The notes beneath the pieces were generated by a model. That model saw only the letters and a list, made by a program, of their open reading frames with translations, had not been told where the DNA came from and did no database searches. The translations under genes and the position numbers were made by a program. From Ectopseudomonas oleovorans (GTDB lineage: Bacteria > Pseudomonadota > Gammaproteobacteria > Pseudomonadales > Pseudomonadaceae): DNA of 64,000 bases. This document shows positions 51,584 to 59,919 of the stretch, piece after piece (the first letter of the stretch is position 1; the number at the start of each line of letters is the position of its first letter). The stretch lies in the NCBI RefSeq assembly GCF_003052605.1, contig NZ_QASO01000005.1, forward strand, positions 51,345 through 115,344, given 5' to 3'.

Positions 51584-51593
51584 GGAGGCCGCC

Positions 51594-54023
51594 ATGCTGA
51601 ACCTCACCGAATACCAGCGCCGCCCCACACAGCTTTCAGACTGGCTGCCCTGGGCCGGCCTGGTCGCCCCCGGCGTCGTGTTGAACAAGGACGGTTCGTT
51701 CCAACGTAGCTTGCGCTTTCGCGGGCCAGATTTGGACAGCGCCACCCAAGGCGAACTGGTTGCCACCTCGGCGCGCCTGAACAATGCCCTGCGCCGCCTT
51801 GGCTCGGGCTGGGCGCTGTTTATCGAGGCCGAGCGTCTGGCGGCGGCGGATTACCCCGATAGCGACTTTCCTGAATCCTTGTCCTGGTTGGTGGACGAGG
51901 AGCGTCGCGCCGCCCTCGAGGCTCACGGAAGTCATTTCGAGAGCAGTTATCACCTGACGCTGCTCTACCTGCCGCCGGAGGAGTCGCGCTCGCGCGCTGC
52001 CGGCCTGCTCTACGAGCATAGGCCGCAGCGCGGCGTCGACTGGCGCGAACGGCTAGCCGCCTTCGTCGCTGAGACGGATCGTTTTTTCGATCTGCTAGAC
52101 GGAGTGATGCCAGAGCTCGCCTGGCTCGATGACAGCCAGACGCTGACTTATCTGCATACCACGATTTCGACCCACCGCCAGCGGGTGGCCGTACCCGAGG
52201 TGCCCCTCCACCTCGATGCCCTGCTGGCTGACAGTCCGCTGACAACTGGCCTGGCGCCGCGCTTGGGTGAGCAGCATCTGCGCGTGCTGTCAGTACGTGG
52301 CTTCCCCACCTCGACCTGGCCAGGCGTGCTGGACGATCTCAACCGTCTGGGCTTCGCCTATCGCTGGTCGACCCGCTTCATCTGCTTGGACAAGGACGAG
52401 GCCGAGAAGGAACTGGTGCGCCTGCGCCGGCAGTGGTTCGCCAAGCGCAAGGGCGTCCTGGCACTGCTGCGCGAAGCAATCTTCCAGCAGGAAAGCCCAC
52501 TGCTCGACAGCGACGCCGCGAACAAGGCCAGCGATGCCGACGCAGCGCTGCAGGAACTCGGTGCCGATCAGGTCGCCTTCGGCTATGTGACCGCCACCGT
52601 GACGGTGAACGATGCCGACGCCCAGGTCGCCGACGAGAAGCTGCGTCGGGTCGAGCGGGTGATCCTGGGACGCGGCTTCGTCACCATCACCGAGAGTCTC
52701 AACGCGGTGGAGGCCTGGCTATCGTCGATCCCCGGCAACGCCTACGCCAACGTCCGCCAGCCGTTGATCTCCACGCTCAATCTGGCGCACCTGATGCCGG
52801 TCTCGGCAGTCTGGGCTGGCCCGGCACGCAACGAACATCTGGATGGCCCGCCATTGGTGATCACCCGCACCGATGGCGCAACGCCGTTTCGCCTGGTTAC
52901 CCACGTCGGCGACGTCGGCCACACCCTGGTGGCCGGCCCCACCGGCATGGGCAAGTCGGTGTTGCTGGCGACCCTGGCCCTGCAGTTTCGCCGCTACCCG
53001 GGCTCGCGCCTGTTTCTGTTCGATATGGGACGTTCGCTGCGCGCGACGGTGCTGGGGCTGGGTGGCGAGCACTACGACCTGGGCGGCGACGGCGACCTGG
53101 CCTTCCAGCCTCTGGCGCGTATCGATCGGCCGGGATACCGCGCCTGGGCCGCCGAGTGGCTGGAGGCTCGCTTGCTGCAGGAAGGCGTGGCCGTTAGCCC
53201 CGAGCAGAAGGCCGCGCTGTGGACGGCGCTGGACAGCCTGGCCGGCGCGCCCGAGGCGCAGCGCACACTGACCGGTTTATCCGTGCTGCTGCAGGACAAC
53301 GCCCTGCGCCAGGCGCTGCAACCCTACGTGCTGGGCGGTGCCCATGGCGCATTGCTGGACGCCGATCAGGATCGGCTGGGCAACGCCGACGTACAGTGCT
53401 TCGAGATGGAAGAGCTGATGCACAGCAAGGCGGCGGTGGCTGCCGTGCTGAGCTACCTGTTCGCCCGTTTCGAGGAGCGCTTCGACGGCGCGCCGACCCT
53501 GCTGATCCTCGACGAGGCCTGGCTGTTTCTCGACGACCCGCTGTTCGCCGCGCGCATCCGCCAGTGGCTCAAGACCCTGCGCAAGAAGAACGTCAGCGTC
53601 GTCTTCGCCACCCAATCGCTGGCCGACATTCAGGACTCCAACATCGCCGCGGCGATCATCGAGAGCTGTACCAGCCGCATCTTCCTGCCCAACCCGCAGG
53701 CGGGCGAGCCGCAGATCCGAGACATCTACCAAGGCTTCGGCCTCAACGAGCGACAGATCGAGATCATCGCCCAGGCCACGCCCAAGCGTGACTACTACTA
53801 CCAGTCGCGCCTGGGCAACCGCCTATTCGACCTCGACCTGGGGCCGGTGGCGCTGGCCTTCGCCGCCTCGGCCAGCCCGGCCGAGCAGCGCGAGATCGAC
53901 CGCATCCTGCAGGCGTCCGGCGCGGCCGATTTCGCCCCTGCCTGGTTGCGTCACCGCGGCCTGGACTGGGCCGCCGACCTGCTCACCACTTATCCCTCGC
54001 CACGCAAGGAGTGCCTGCCATGA
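51594..54023 (+). CDS. trbE: TrbE, VirB4-type ATPase
   Basis: This 809-residue protein has the CagE/VirB4 N-terminal domain (LTEYQRRPTQLSDWLPWAGL) and a C-terminal P-loop ATPase: Walker A LVAGPTGMGKSVLLATLALQ (near residues 443-457) and Walker B PTLLILDEAWLFLDDPLFAA. The start at ATG 51594 follows a TGAGGAGG site; the longer frame from 51387 overlaps trbD out of frame. It energises substrate transport and pilus growth. Confidence 0.95.
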   Translation: MLNLTEYQRRPTQLSDWLPWAGLVAPGVVLNKDGSFQRSLRFRGPDLDSATQGELVATSARLNNALRRLGSGWALFIEAERLAAADYPDSDFPESLSWLVDEERRAALEAHGSHFESSYHLTLLYLPPEESRSRAAGLLYEHRPQRGVDWRERLAAFVAETDRFFDLLDGVMPELAWLDDSQTLTYLHTTISTHRQRVAVPEVPLHLDALLADSPLTTGLAPRLGEQHLRVLSVRGFPTSTWPGVLDDLNRLGFAYRWSTRFICLDKDEAEKELVRLRRQWFAKRKGVLALLREAIFQQESPLLDSDAANKASDADAALQELGADQVAFGYVTATVTVNDADAQVADEKLRRVERVILGRGFVTITESLNAVEAWLSSIPGNAYANVRQPLISTLNLAHLMPVSAVWAGPARNEHLDGPPLVITRTDGATPFRLVTHVGDVGHTLVAGPTGMGKSVLLATLALQFRRYPGSRLFLFDMGRSLRATVLGLGGEHYDLGGDGDLAFQPLARIDRPGYRAWAAEWLEARLLQEGVAVSPEQKAALWTALDSLAGAPEAQRTLTGLSVLLQDNALRQALQPYVLGGAHGALLDADQDRLGNADVQCFEMEELMHSKAAVAAVLSYLFARFEERFDGAPTLLILDEAWLFLDDPLFAARIRQWLKTLRKKNVSVVFATQSLADIQDSNIAAAIIESCTSRIFLPNPQAGEPQIRDIYQGFGLNERQIEIIAQATPKRDYYYQSRLGNRLFDLDLGPVALAFAASASPAEQREIDRILQASGAADFAPAWLRHRGLDWAADLLTTYPSPRKECLP

Positions 54024-54754
54024 ATCACCGAATCCGCCGTTATCCATCCGCCGCCCTGCTGACGCTGGGCCTGCTGGTATTGCAGCCGGCCAGCGCCTTC
54101 ACCGTGATCGACCCGACCAACCTGGTGCAGAACACCCTCACTGCGGTGCGCACCCTGGAGATGGCGAACAACCAGGTTCGCCAGTTGCAGAACGAGACCC
54201 AGATGCTGCTGAACCAGGCCCGTCATCTGCAGCGCTTGGACTACAACGTGGTCGGACAGTTGCGCGCGAGCTTGGCCAATACCGAGCGGCTGCTCGCCGA
54301 GGCGCGAGGGCTGGCCTACGAAGTACAGCGCCTGGATCAGGAGTTCAGCCGACTCTACCCGAACGAGTACACCGCTGACGTCAGCAGCCAACGCCTGGCA
54401 GAAGAAGCCCGCGAGCGCTGGCAGCAGGGCCTCGACGGGCTGCATACGGCCCTGCGCGTACAGGCTCAGGTGAAACAGAGCCTGGCTGAGGATGAAAGCG
54501 CCTTGGCCGCTCTGGTGCAACAGAGCCAGTCCTCGGGTGGCGCCTTACAGGCGGCCCAGGCCACCAACCAGTTGCTGGCCCTACAGGCCAAGCAGTCGAT
54601 CCAGGCGCAGCAACTGCAGATCACCCAAAACCGCGCCGTCGCCCTGGAGCTGGCCCGCCAGGCTGCCGCAGCCGAGGAGGCGCGCGAACGGCGGCGGCGC
54701 TTTATGGGCAATGGCACGCCGTACACCCCCTACCCCGTTCAGTTCTATCGGTAG
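54020..54754 (+). CDS. trbJ: TrbJ, VirB5-like secreted component
   Basis: This 244-residue protein has a signal peptide (SAALLTLGLLVLQPASAF), helical coils (NNQVRQLQNETQMLLNQARH, QAQQLQITQNRAVALELARQ) and the C-terminal RRRFMGNGTPYTPYPVQFYR. TrbJ is a pilus-associated or mating-pair protein. The terminal motif is echoed in the EexN-like lipoprotein at 35518. The ATG at 54020 overlaps the trbE stop. Confidence 0.92.
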   Translation: MNHRIRRYPSAALLTLGLLVLQPASAFTVIDPTNLVQNTLTAVRTLEMANNQVRQLQNETQMLLNQARHLQRLDYNVVGQLRASLANTERLLAEARGLAYEVQRLDQEFSRLYPNEYTADVSSQRLAEEARERWQQGLDGLHTALRVQAQVKQSLAEDESALAALVQQSQSSGGALQAAQATNQLLALQAKQSIQAQQLQITQNRAVALELARQAAAAEEARERRRRFMGNGTPYTPYPVQFYR

Positions 54755-54766
54755 GGAGGCGTCCTC

Positions 54767-54952
54767 ATGAGATTCCTGACACTGCTGCCGCTGCTGGTAC
54801 TGGTCGCCTGCGGACAGGACGACAAAGGGGTCATGGCCCGGCAAGAAGATGCGACTAAGCGCTTCTACTCCGGCTGTGCTCGGCCCAGCGAGTTTCTCCG
54901 GCTTACCGACTTGCCCGCGATCCCGCCAAGCTTCGACGAGGACGTGCAATGA
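54767..54952 (+). CDS. trbK: TrbK-like entry-exclusion lipoprotein
   Basis: This 61-residue lipoprotein has MRFLTLLPLLVLVACGQDDK with lipobox LVAC (Cys near 15) and a short mature part ending DLPAIPPSFDEDVQ. Its place between trbJ and trbL is that of trbK in IncP-type operons, where it blocks transfer into cells that already hold the element. It overlaps trbL by 4 bp. Confidence 0.78.
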   Translation: MRFLTLLPLLVLVACGQDDKGVMARQEDATKRFYSGCARPSEFLRLTDLPAIPPSFDEDVQ

Positions 54953-56109
54953 ACGACGTCAGCGTGATCGACCGTTTCCTCGAGGTGTTCGGGCTGTATA
55001 TCGACACCGGCTTCGGCCTGCTCGGCGGTGAGGTGGCCTTTCTCACCATGACCCTGGTGGTGATCGACATGACCCTGGCCGGGCTGTTCTGGGCCATGGG
55101 CGGTGAGGACGTCAGCGCCAAGCTGATCCGCAAGACCCTCTATGTCGGTGCCTTCGCGTTCATCATCGGCAACTTCAACGTGCTGGCCAAGATCGTCTTC
55201 AACTCCTTCGCCGGGTTGGGCCTGCTGGCCTCAGGTTCCGGGTTGAGTCATGCGGAGTTTCTGCAGCCAGGGCGGTTGGCCGCGATTGGGGTTGATGCCG
55301 GAGGGCCGCTACTTGAGCAGATCAGCAGCCTCAGCGGCTTTCCCAAGGTGTTCGGCAATCTCGACAGCATCCTGGTGCTGTTCCTGGCCTGGCTGGTGGT
55401 GATCGTCAGTTTCTTCTTCCTGGCCATTCAGCTGTTCGTCACCTTGGTCGAATTCAAGCTGACCACCCTCGCCGGCTTCGTGCTGGTGCCCTTCGCGCTT
55501 TGGAACAAGACTGCCTTTCTCGCCGAGAAGGTGCTGGGCAACGTGGTCGCGTCCGGCATCAAGGTGCTGGTGCTGGCCGTGATCGTCGGCATTGGCAGCG
55601 GGCTGTTCGCCGAGTTCCAGTCTATGCCGGACGAGCCCTCCATCGACCATGCACTGGTGGTCATGCTCGCCTCGCTGGCCTTGCTCGGCCTGGGCATCTT
55701 CGGGCCGGGTATTGCTACCGGGTTGGTCGCCGGGGCACCACAACTGGGTGCTGGTGCAGCAGCCGGTGCTGCACTCGGCGCGGCGGGCATGGCAGCAGGT
55801 GCTGCTGCAGTCGCCACAGGTGTCGGCGGCGCGGTATTGGCCGGCGCGCGCATGGCACCCGGTGCAGCACGCTTGGCAATGGGCGGCGCTCGCTCTCTGG
55901 CAGGTGTCCCCTCCGGCGCTGCAGCAGGTGGCGCCCCCGCAGCTTCCGATCCTGCAACTGCCCCAGCCAAACAGCCCGACTGGGCCAGGCGTCTGCAGCG
56001 CAGGCAGCAACTCTCACAGGCCACCAGCACGGTCGCCCACACCCTTCGTGGCGGCGATGGCGGTGGCTCATCATCTGGGCCGCAGATCCGCGACCCATCG
56101 AATTCGTAA
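54949..56109 (+). CDS. trbL: TrbL, VirB6-type membrane protein
   Basis: This 386-residue protein has about six helices (VAFLTMTLVVIDMTLAGLFW, LVLFLAWLVVIVSFFFLAIQ, KVLVLAVIVGIGSGLFAEFQ) and an Ala/Gly-rich tail from about 265 (GAPQLGAGAAAGAALGAAGM). VirB6/TrbL forms the inner-membrane channel. The tail DNA is repetitive (GGTGCTG/GCAGCAG words). Confidence 0.94.
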   Translation: MNDVSVIDRFLEVFGLYIDTGFGLLGGEVAFLTMTLVVIDMTLAGLFWAMGGEDVSAKLIRKTLYVGAFAFIIGNFNVLAKIVFNSFAGLGLLASGSGLSHAEFLQPGRLAAIGVDAGGPLLEQISSLSGFPKVFGNLDSILVLFLAWLVVIVSFFFLAIQLFVTLVEFKLTTLAGFVLVPFALWNKTAFLAEKVLGNVVASGIKVLVLAVIVGIGSGLFAEFQSMPDEPSIDHALVVMLASLALLGLGIFGPGIATGLVAGAPQLGAGAAAGAALGAAGMAAGAAAVATGVGGAVLAGARMAPGAARLAMGGARSLAGVPSGAAAGGAPAASDPATAPAKQPDWARRLQRRQQLSQATSTVAHTLRGGDGGGSSSGPQIRDPSNS

Positions 56110-56121
56110 AGGAGGACGAAG

Positions 56122-56829
56122 ATGCGATTCACACGTCCACGGGTGCGCTACAGCGACACTCCTCAACCTGTCACCCCTTATCAGGCAGCGGCACAGGCCT
56201 GGGACCTGCGCATGGGCAGCAGCCTGGCACAGGCACGCAACTGGCGACTGATGGCCTTCGGCTGCCTGGGCCTGGCGCTGCTGATGGCGGGCGGCCTGGT
56301 CTGGCGTTCGGCGCAGTCGTCGGTCACGCCCTACGTGGTGGAGGTCGACAACCTCGGCCAGGTGCGCGCCGTCGGCGAAGCCGCTAGCCCCTACCAACCC
56401 CAGGATGCGCAGATCGCCCATCACCTGGCGCGCTTTATCGAGCAGGTGCGCTCGCTATCAATCGACCCGGTGGTGGTGCGGCAGAACTGGCTGGAGGCCT
56501 ATCACTCCACCACCGACCGCGGCGCGGCCACGCTCAACGATTATGCCCGCGCCAACGATCCCTTCACCCGGGTCGGCAAGGAGTCGGTGTCGGTGGAAGT
56601 CACCAGCGTAGTACGTGCCAGCGACAGCTCGTTCCAGGTGCGCTGGATCGAACGCCGTTTTGTGAATGGCGCGGCAGCCGGCCTGGAGCGCTGGACGGGG
56701 GTGATCTCGCTGGTGCTGCAGCCTCCACGCACCGAGGAAAAGCTGCGCCGCAACCCACTCGGCATCTACGTCAACGGCCTGTCCTGGAGCCGTGAGCTGG
56801 ACACTACGGAAGGAGCCAAGAAACCATGA
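56122..56829 (+). CDS. trbF: TrbF, VirB8-type assembly protein
   Basis: This 235-residue protein has one helix (LMAFGCLGLALLMAGGLVWR, residues 37-56) and a VirB8 periplasmic domain (VTPYVVEVDNLGQVRAVGEA, PVVVRQNWLEAYHSTTDRGA, FQVRWIERRFVNGA). It nucleates the channel. AAAGGAGG precedes the ATG. It overlaps trbG by 4 bp. Confidence 0.95.
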   Translation: MRFTRPRVRYSDTPQPVTPYQAAAQAWDLRMGSSLAQARNWRLMAFGCLGLALLMAGGLVWRSAQSSVTPYVVEVDNLGQVRAVGEAASPYQPQDAQIAHHLARFIEQVRSLSIDPVVVRQNWLEAYHSTTDRGAATLNDYARANDPFTRVGKESVSVEVTSVVRASDSSFQVRWIERRFVNGAAAGLERWTGVISLVLQPPRTEEKLRRNPLGIYVNGLSWSRELDTTEGAKKP

Positions 56830-57812
56830 AAACCTCCCTTAACCTCTGTATATGCCCTCTGCTGCTGAGCGTGCTGGTCGGCTGTGCCAGCCAGCAGCCG
56901 CCAGTGATCGAGCTGGATGAACCGGTAGAAGCGCAGCGCCTGCCGGAACCGCCCAAGCCCATCGAGGTCGTGGAAGTACCCAAGCCCCTGGCCCTGCCCG
57001 CACAGCTCAAGCCACTGCCGGAAACTCAGCGCAGCAAGCCGGCCAAGGAACCGGCCGACGAGCGCGTGCGGGTCTCGCGCGCCAATCGCGACGCTCGAGT
57101 CGCGCCGAGTCGGGAAGGCTATATCAACGCCATCCAGGTTTGGCCCTACTCCGATGGCGCGCTGTATCAGGTATACGCCAGCCCAGGACGGGTGACCGCG
57201 ATCAACCTGCAGCCCGGCGAAGAGTTGATCACTGTGGCCGCCGGCGACACCGTGCGCTGGATCGTCGGCGACACTACCAGTGGTAGCAGCGACGAGTTGC
57301 GCACCAGTGTGCTGATCAAGCCGACGCGGGTCGACCTCAAGACCAACCTGGTGATCACCACCACGCGCCGCACCTACCTGATCGAGCTGAGTTCCACCGA
57401 GCAGGCCTGGATGGCGTCGGTGTCCTGGGACTATCCGAAGGATCACATGCTCGCCCTGCAACGCCGCGCCAGCATCGCCCAGGCCGCAGCGCCGGTGGAT
57501 GCCGGCCTAACGCTGGAGCAGCTGCGCTTTCGTTATGCGATCAGCGGCAGCAATCCACCCTGGAAACCGCTGCGCGCTTTCGATGACGGCCGCAAGGTGT
57601 ATATCCAGTTCCCCGCCGGTATCGCCCAAGGCGAGCTGCCGCCGCTGTTCGTAATTGGCCCCGAAGGTGATGGACAGCTGGTCAACTATCGCTTCCGCTC
57701 GCCCTACTACATCGTCGACCGTCTATTCGGCGCAGCCGAGCTGCGCCTGGGCGCCGACAAGGGTGACGTGGTGCGGATTGAGCGCACCGATGGCGTGGCA
57801 CGGAGGCCCTGA
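56826..57812 (+). CDS. trbG: TrbG, VirB9-type outer-membrane complex lipoprotein
   Basis: This 328-residue protein has a lipobox (SVLVGCAS, Cys near 20), a Pro-rich linker and the VirB9/CagX domain: QVWPYSDGALYQVYASPGRV, VAAGDTVRWIVGDTTSGSSD, FRYAISGSNPPWKPLRAFDD and PYYIVDRLFGAAELRLGADK. It forms the outer part of the channel with TrbI. Confidence 0.95.
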   Translation: MKTSLNLCICPLLLSVLVGCASQQPPVIELDEPVEAQRLPEPPKPIEVVEVPKPLALPAQLKPLPETQRSKPAKEPADERVRVSRANRDARVAPSREGYINAIQVWPYSDGALYQVYASPGRVTAINLQPGEELITVAAGDTVRWIVGDTTSGSSDELRTSVLIKPTRVDLKTNLVITTTRRTYLIELSSTEQAWMASVSWDYPKDHMLALQRRASIAQAAAPVDAGLTLEQLRFRYAISGSNPPWKPLRAFDDGRKVYIQFPAGIAQGELPPLFVIGPEGDGQLVNYRFRSPYYIVDRLFGAAELRLGADKGDVVRIERTDGVARRP

Positions 57813-57814
57813 GC

Positions 57815-59077
57815 ATGACGGCCAAGGACGACAAACAAACCGCCGCAACCTCGCTACCGCCCAAGGAAGCGCCGGAGTCGCTGGAGCTGCGCGCCAAGCC
57901 GCGCCCGGTCACTCGCCTCAATCCGCGCATGCTGGCGGTAGTGGTCGGCGGCCTATCGGCTGCAGTACTCGGAGCCATGCTGTGGTCGCTGCAGCCGCAG
58001 CAGCGCCGCCAGGGCGCCGAGCCGAACGAGCTATACAACGTCGACCGCGTGGCACGCTCCGAGGGGCTGGAGCAGTTGCCGGCAGACTACTCGCAGCTGC
58101 CGCCTCCCCCTGCACCCGAGGTGCCGCAACTGGGCCCGCCGCTGCCCGGCGATCTGGGCGGGCCAATCCTCAGGGCGGAGCAGCAGGCGCAAGGTTATGG
58201 ACATGGGCCAGATGCCGTCGAAGCAGAGCGCCTGGCCCTGCTCAAGGAAGCTGAGGAAGCAGCGCAGTCCTCGGTGTTTTTCCAGACCAGCAGCGCGCGG
58301 AAATCGAACGTCGCATCTGTTAGTGGCGCTCAACTCGATTCCCCGGCTCTGGGTATGGCTTCGTCAGGCGCAGTAGCCGCCGCAGGAACACCAACGCAGC
58401 AGGAGCGGAACGAGGCGTTTCTCAGTAAATCCGTAAACGCACAAATCCGTAATTCCGGATTGCTGCAGATGCCTGAATCGCCCTACCAAGTGATGGCCGG
58501 CACCGTCATCGCGGCAGCACTGGTAACTGGCATCAAGTCGGATCTACCCGGCGACGTGATCGCCACAGTGACCGAGCCGGTCTATGACAGCGCCACCGGT
58601 GAACACGTGCTGATCCCCCAAGGTGCCCGCCTGCTCGGTCGCTACAACAGCCAGGTGAACTACGGGCAGAGCCGCGTGCAGGTGGTATGGCAGCGGGTGA
58701 TCTTGCCGGACACCTCGTCCTTCCAGCTCGACAATCTGGTTGGTACCGACGCCGCCGGCTATGCCGGCCTCGAGGATGGCGTCGACTGGCACTGGAATCG
58801 GATCGTCGCCGGCGCGGCCATGACCAGCCTACTGGGCATCGGTGCCGAGTTGGCGGCACCGGCCAACCGCACCGACGGCGACCGCGTCATCATCGCCGGG
58901 CGCGACAGCCTGCAGGACACAGTGAACCAGGTCGGCCAGGAGGTCACCCGCCGCAACCTCGATATCCAGCCCACGCTGACCCAGCGCCCTGGGCTGCCCC
59001 TGCGCGTGATCGTCAACCGCGACCTGGTACTGCGCCCCTTTCAACCTTTCTCCACTCAACAGAGGAGCCTGCAATGA
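57815..59077 (+). CDS. trbI: TrbI, VirB10-type channel protein
   Basis: This 420-residue protein has one helix (MLAVVVGGLSAAVLGAMLWS, residues 32-51), a Pro-rich linker (QLPPPPAPEVPQLGPPLPGD) and the VirB10 domain: PYQVMAGTVIAAALVTGIKS, VLIPQGARLLGRYNSQVNYG and RVIVNRDLVLRPFQP. It spans both membranes. The linker DNA includes GTAAATCCGTAAA (58425-58437), also found in the repeats at 22.1 kb. Confidence 0.95.
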   Translation: MTAKDDKQTAATSLPPKEAPESLELRAKPRPVTRLNPRMLAVVVGGLSAAVLGAMLWSLQPQQRRQGAEPNELYNVDRVARSEGLEQLPADYSQLPPPPAPEVPQLGPPLPGDLGGPILRAEQQAQGYGHGPDAVEAERLALLKEAEEAAQSSVFFQTSSARKSNVASVSGAQLDSPALGMASSGAVAAAGTPTQQERNEAFLSKSVNAQIRNSGLLQMPESPYQVMAGTVIAAALVTGIKSDLPGDVIATVTEPVYDSATGEHVLIPQGARLLGRYNSQVNYGQSRVQVVWQRVILPDTSSFQLDNLVGTDAAGYAGLEDGVDWHWNRIVAGAAMTSLLGIGAELAAPANRTDGDRVIIAGRDSLQDTVNQVGQEVTRRNLDIQPTLTQRPGLPLRVIVNRDLVLRPFQPFSTQQRSLQ

Positions 59078-59328
59078 GCACGACCAAGCTGCGTCTCGGC
59101 CCGCTGCCGAAAACCGAGAACCTGAAGCTGACCTTCACCTGCCCGGCCAGCCTGAAGGCTGACCTCGAGCGCTACGCGGCGCTGCACTCGCAAACCTATG
59201 GTGAAGAAGTCGACGCTCTGACGCTCATCCCGCACATGCTGGAAGCTTTCATGGCGAGGGATAGGGTATTCAAAAGAACTAACAAGCCTGCACTACCCGC
59301 TGCGCCGCAAACCACCGATCCACGCTAA
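59074..59328 (+). CDS. DUF2274 small protein, last gene of the trb operon
   Basis: This 84-residue protein begins MSTTKLRLGPLPKTENLKLT and has the DUF2274 core FTCPASLKADLERYAALHSQ. It overlaps the trbI stop by 4 bp. This gene regularly closes the trb operon in Tn4371-type ICEs; its RHH-like fold suggests DNA binding. It ends 15 bp before the candidate attachment site. Confidence 0.88.
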   Translation: MSTTKLRLGPLPKTENLKLTFTCPASLKADLERYAALHSQTYGEEVDALTLIPHMLEAFMARDRVFKRTNKPALPAAPQTTDPR

Positions 59329-59348
59329 AAGCGGAAAGTGGATTTTTT
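59318..59348 (+). terminator. Terminator of the transfer operon
   Basis: ATCCAC (59318) pairs with GTGGAT (59338-59343), with a small inner GCT/AGC pair, and TTTTT follows. The hairpin begins within the last codons of the DUF2274 gene. Its T-tract is part of the TTTTTCAT site. Confidence 0.65.
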
Positions 59349-59351
59349 CAT
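59344..59351. other. Candidate ICE right attachment site (TTTTTCAT)
   Basis: TTTTTCAT occurs 16 bp after the stop of the last trb-operon gene, where Tn4371-family elements end. I recall this 8-mer as the direct repeat at both ends of Tn4371-type insertions. The left copy would lie outside the window, beyond the integrase. The match is short, but the position is exact. Confidence 0.65.
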
Positions 59352-59375
59352 GCGCCGGACTGAATTGATAAAAAT

Positions 59376-59441
59376 CCTCAAGATCGTGAGGTTTTCAATG
59401 CTATCTATGGTCCACCACCTTTAATCCTCACGATCATGCGG
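59376..59441. repeat. Two palindromic CCTCA-GATC-TGAGG sites
   Basis: CCTCAAGATCGTGAGG (59376-59391) and CCTCACGATCATGCGG (59426-59441) are variants of the palindrome CCTCACGATCGTGAGG, 50 bp apart, both preceded by AAT. They lie 190 and 140 bp before hipB, outside the ICE end. They look like tandem regulator sites. The rest of 59352-59581 shows no gene. Confidence 0.5.
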
Positions 59442-59581
59442 ATTGATGACTGGAACAGACTTATGACAGCACAGTCCGCTTGAGCATTGAAGGCCAGGGC
59501 GTGCGGTGTCTCCACCCCAGATCAATCTAGGTCAGGCAAAAAACAATAGGCCATATTTGAACCAATAATAGCCATAATGAC

Positions 59582-59611
59582 GTATAATGGATCTATAATG
59601 AACCATTATAC
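59582..59611. promoter_or_regulatory. hipBA operator
   Basis: GTATAATGG and CCATTATAC form a perfect 9-bp inverted repeat with a 12-bp spacer, 12 bp before hipB. TATAAT within it is a promoter -10. HipB self-repression at such a dyad is the family pattern. Confidence 0.75.
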
Positions 59612-59622
59612 GAGGCTTATCC

Positions 59623-59919
59623 TTGGCCCTAACCCATTCTCTGCTCGCTCCAGGCGAACTGGCCCAGAAGATCGGCGCCAACGCTCGAGAAGCGCGACTC
59701 GCACAGAACCTCTCCCGCAAATCCTTGGCGAAGATGGCGGGTGTTTCAGAATCGACCATCAAGCGATTCGAGTCCACTGGGCAGATCACCCTTGATGCTC
59801 TGGTGCTCATCGCTACAGCACTTGGTGCAACACGCCAAATCGCTGAACTGTTCAAGCATGAGCGGCCTGTCTCGCTTGAAGAAATCAAACAAACAGGACG
59901 TACCCGGGGGCGCCAATGA
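59623..59919 (+). CDS. hipB: HipB-like XRE antitoxin
   Basis: This 98-residue protein has an XRE HTH (GELAQKIGANAREARLAQNL, SRKSLAKMAGVSESTIKRFE) and a helical tail. It starts at TTG 59623; no ATG gives a full HTH. It should neutralise the kinase HipA and repress its own dyad. It overlaps hipA by 4 bp. Confidence 0.87.
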   Translation: MALTHSLLAPGELAQKIGANAREARLAQNLSRKSLAKMAGVSESTIKRFESTGQITLDALVLIATALGATRQIAELFKHERPVSLEEIKQTGRTRGRQ

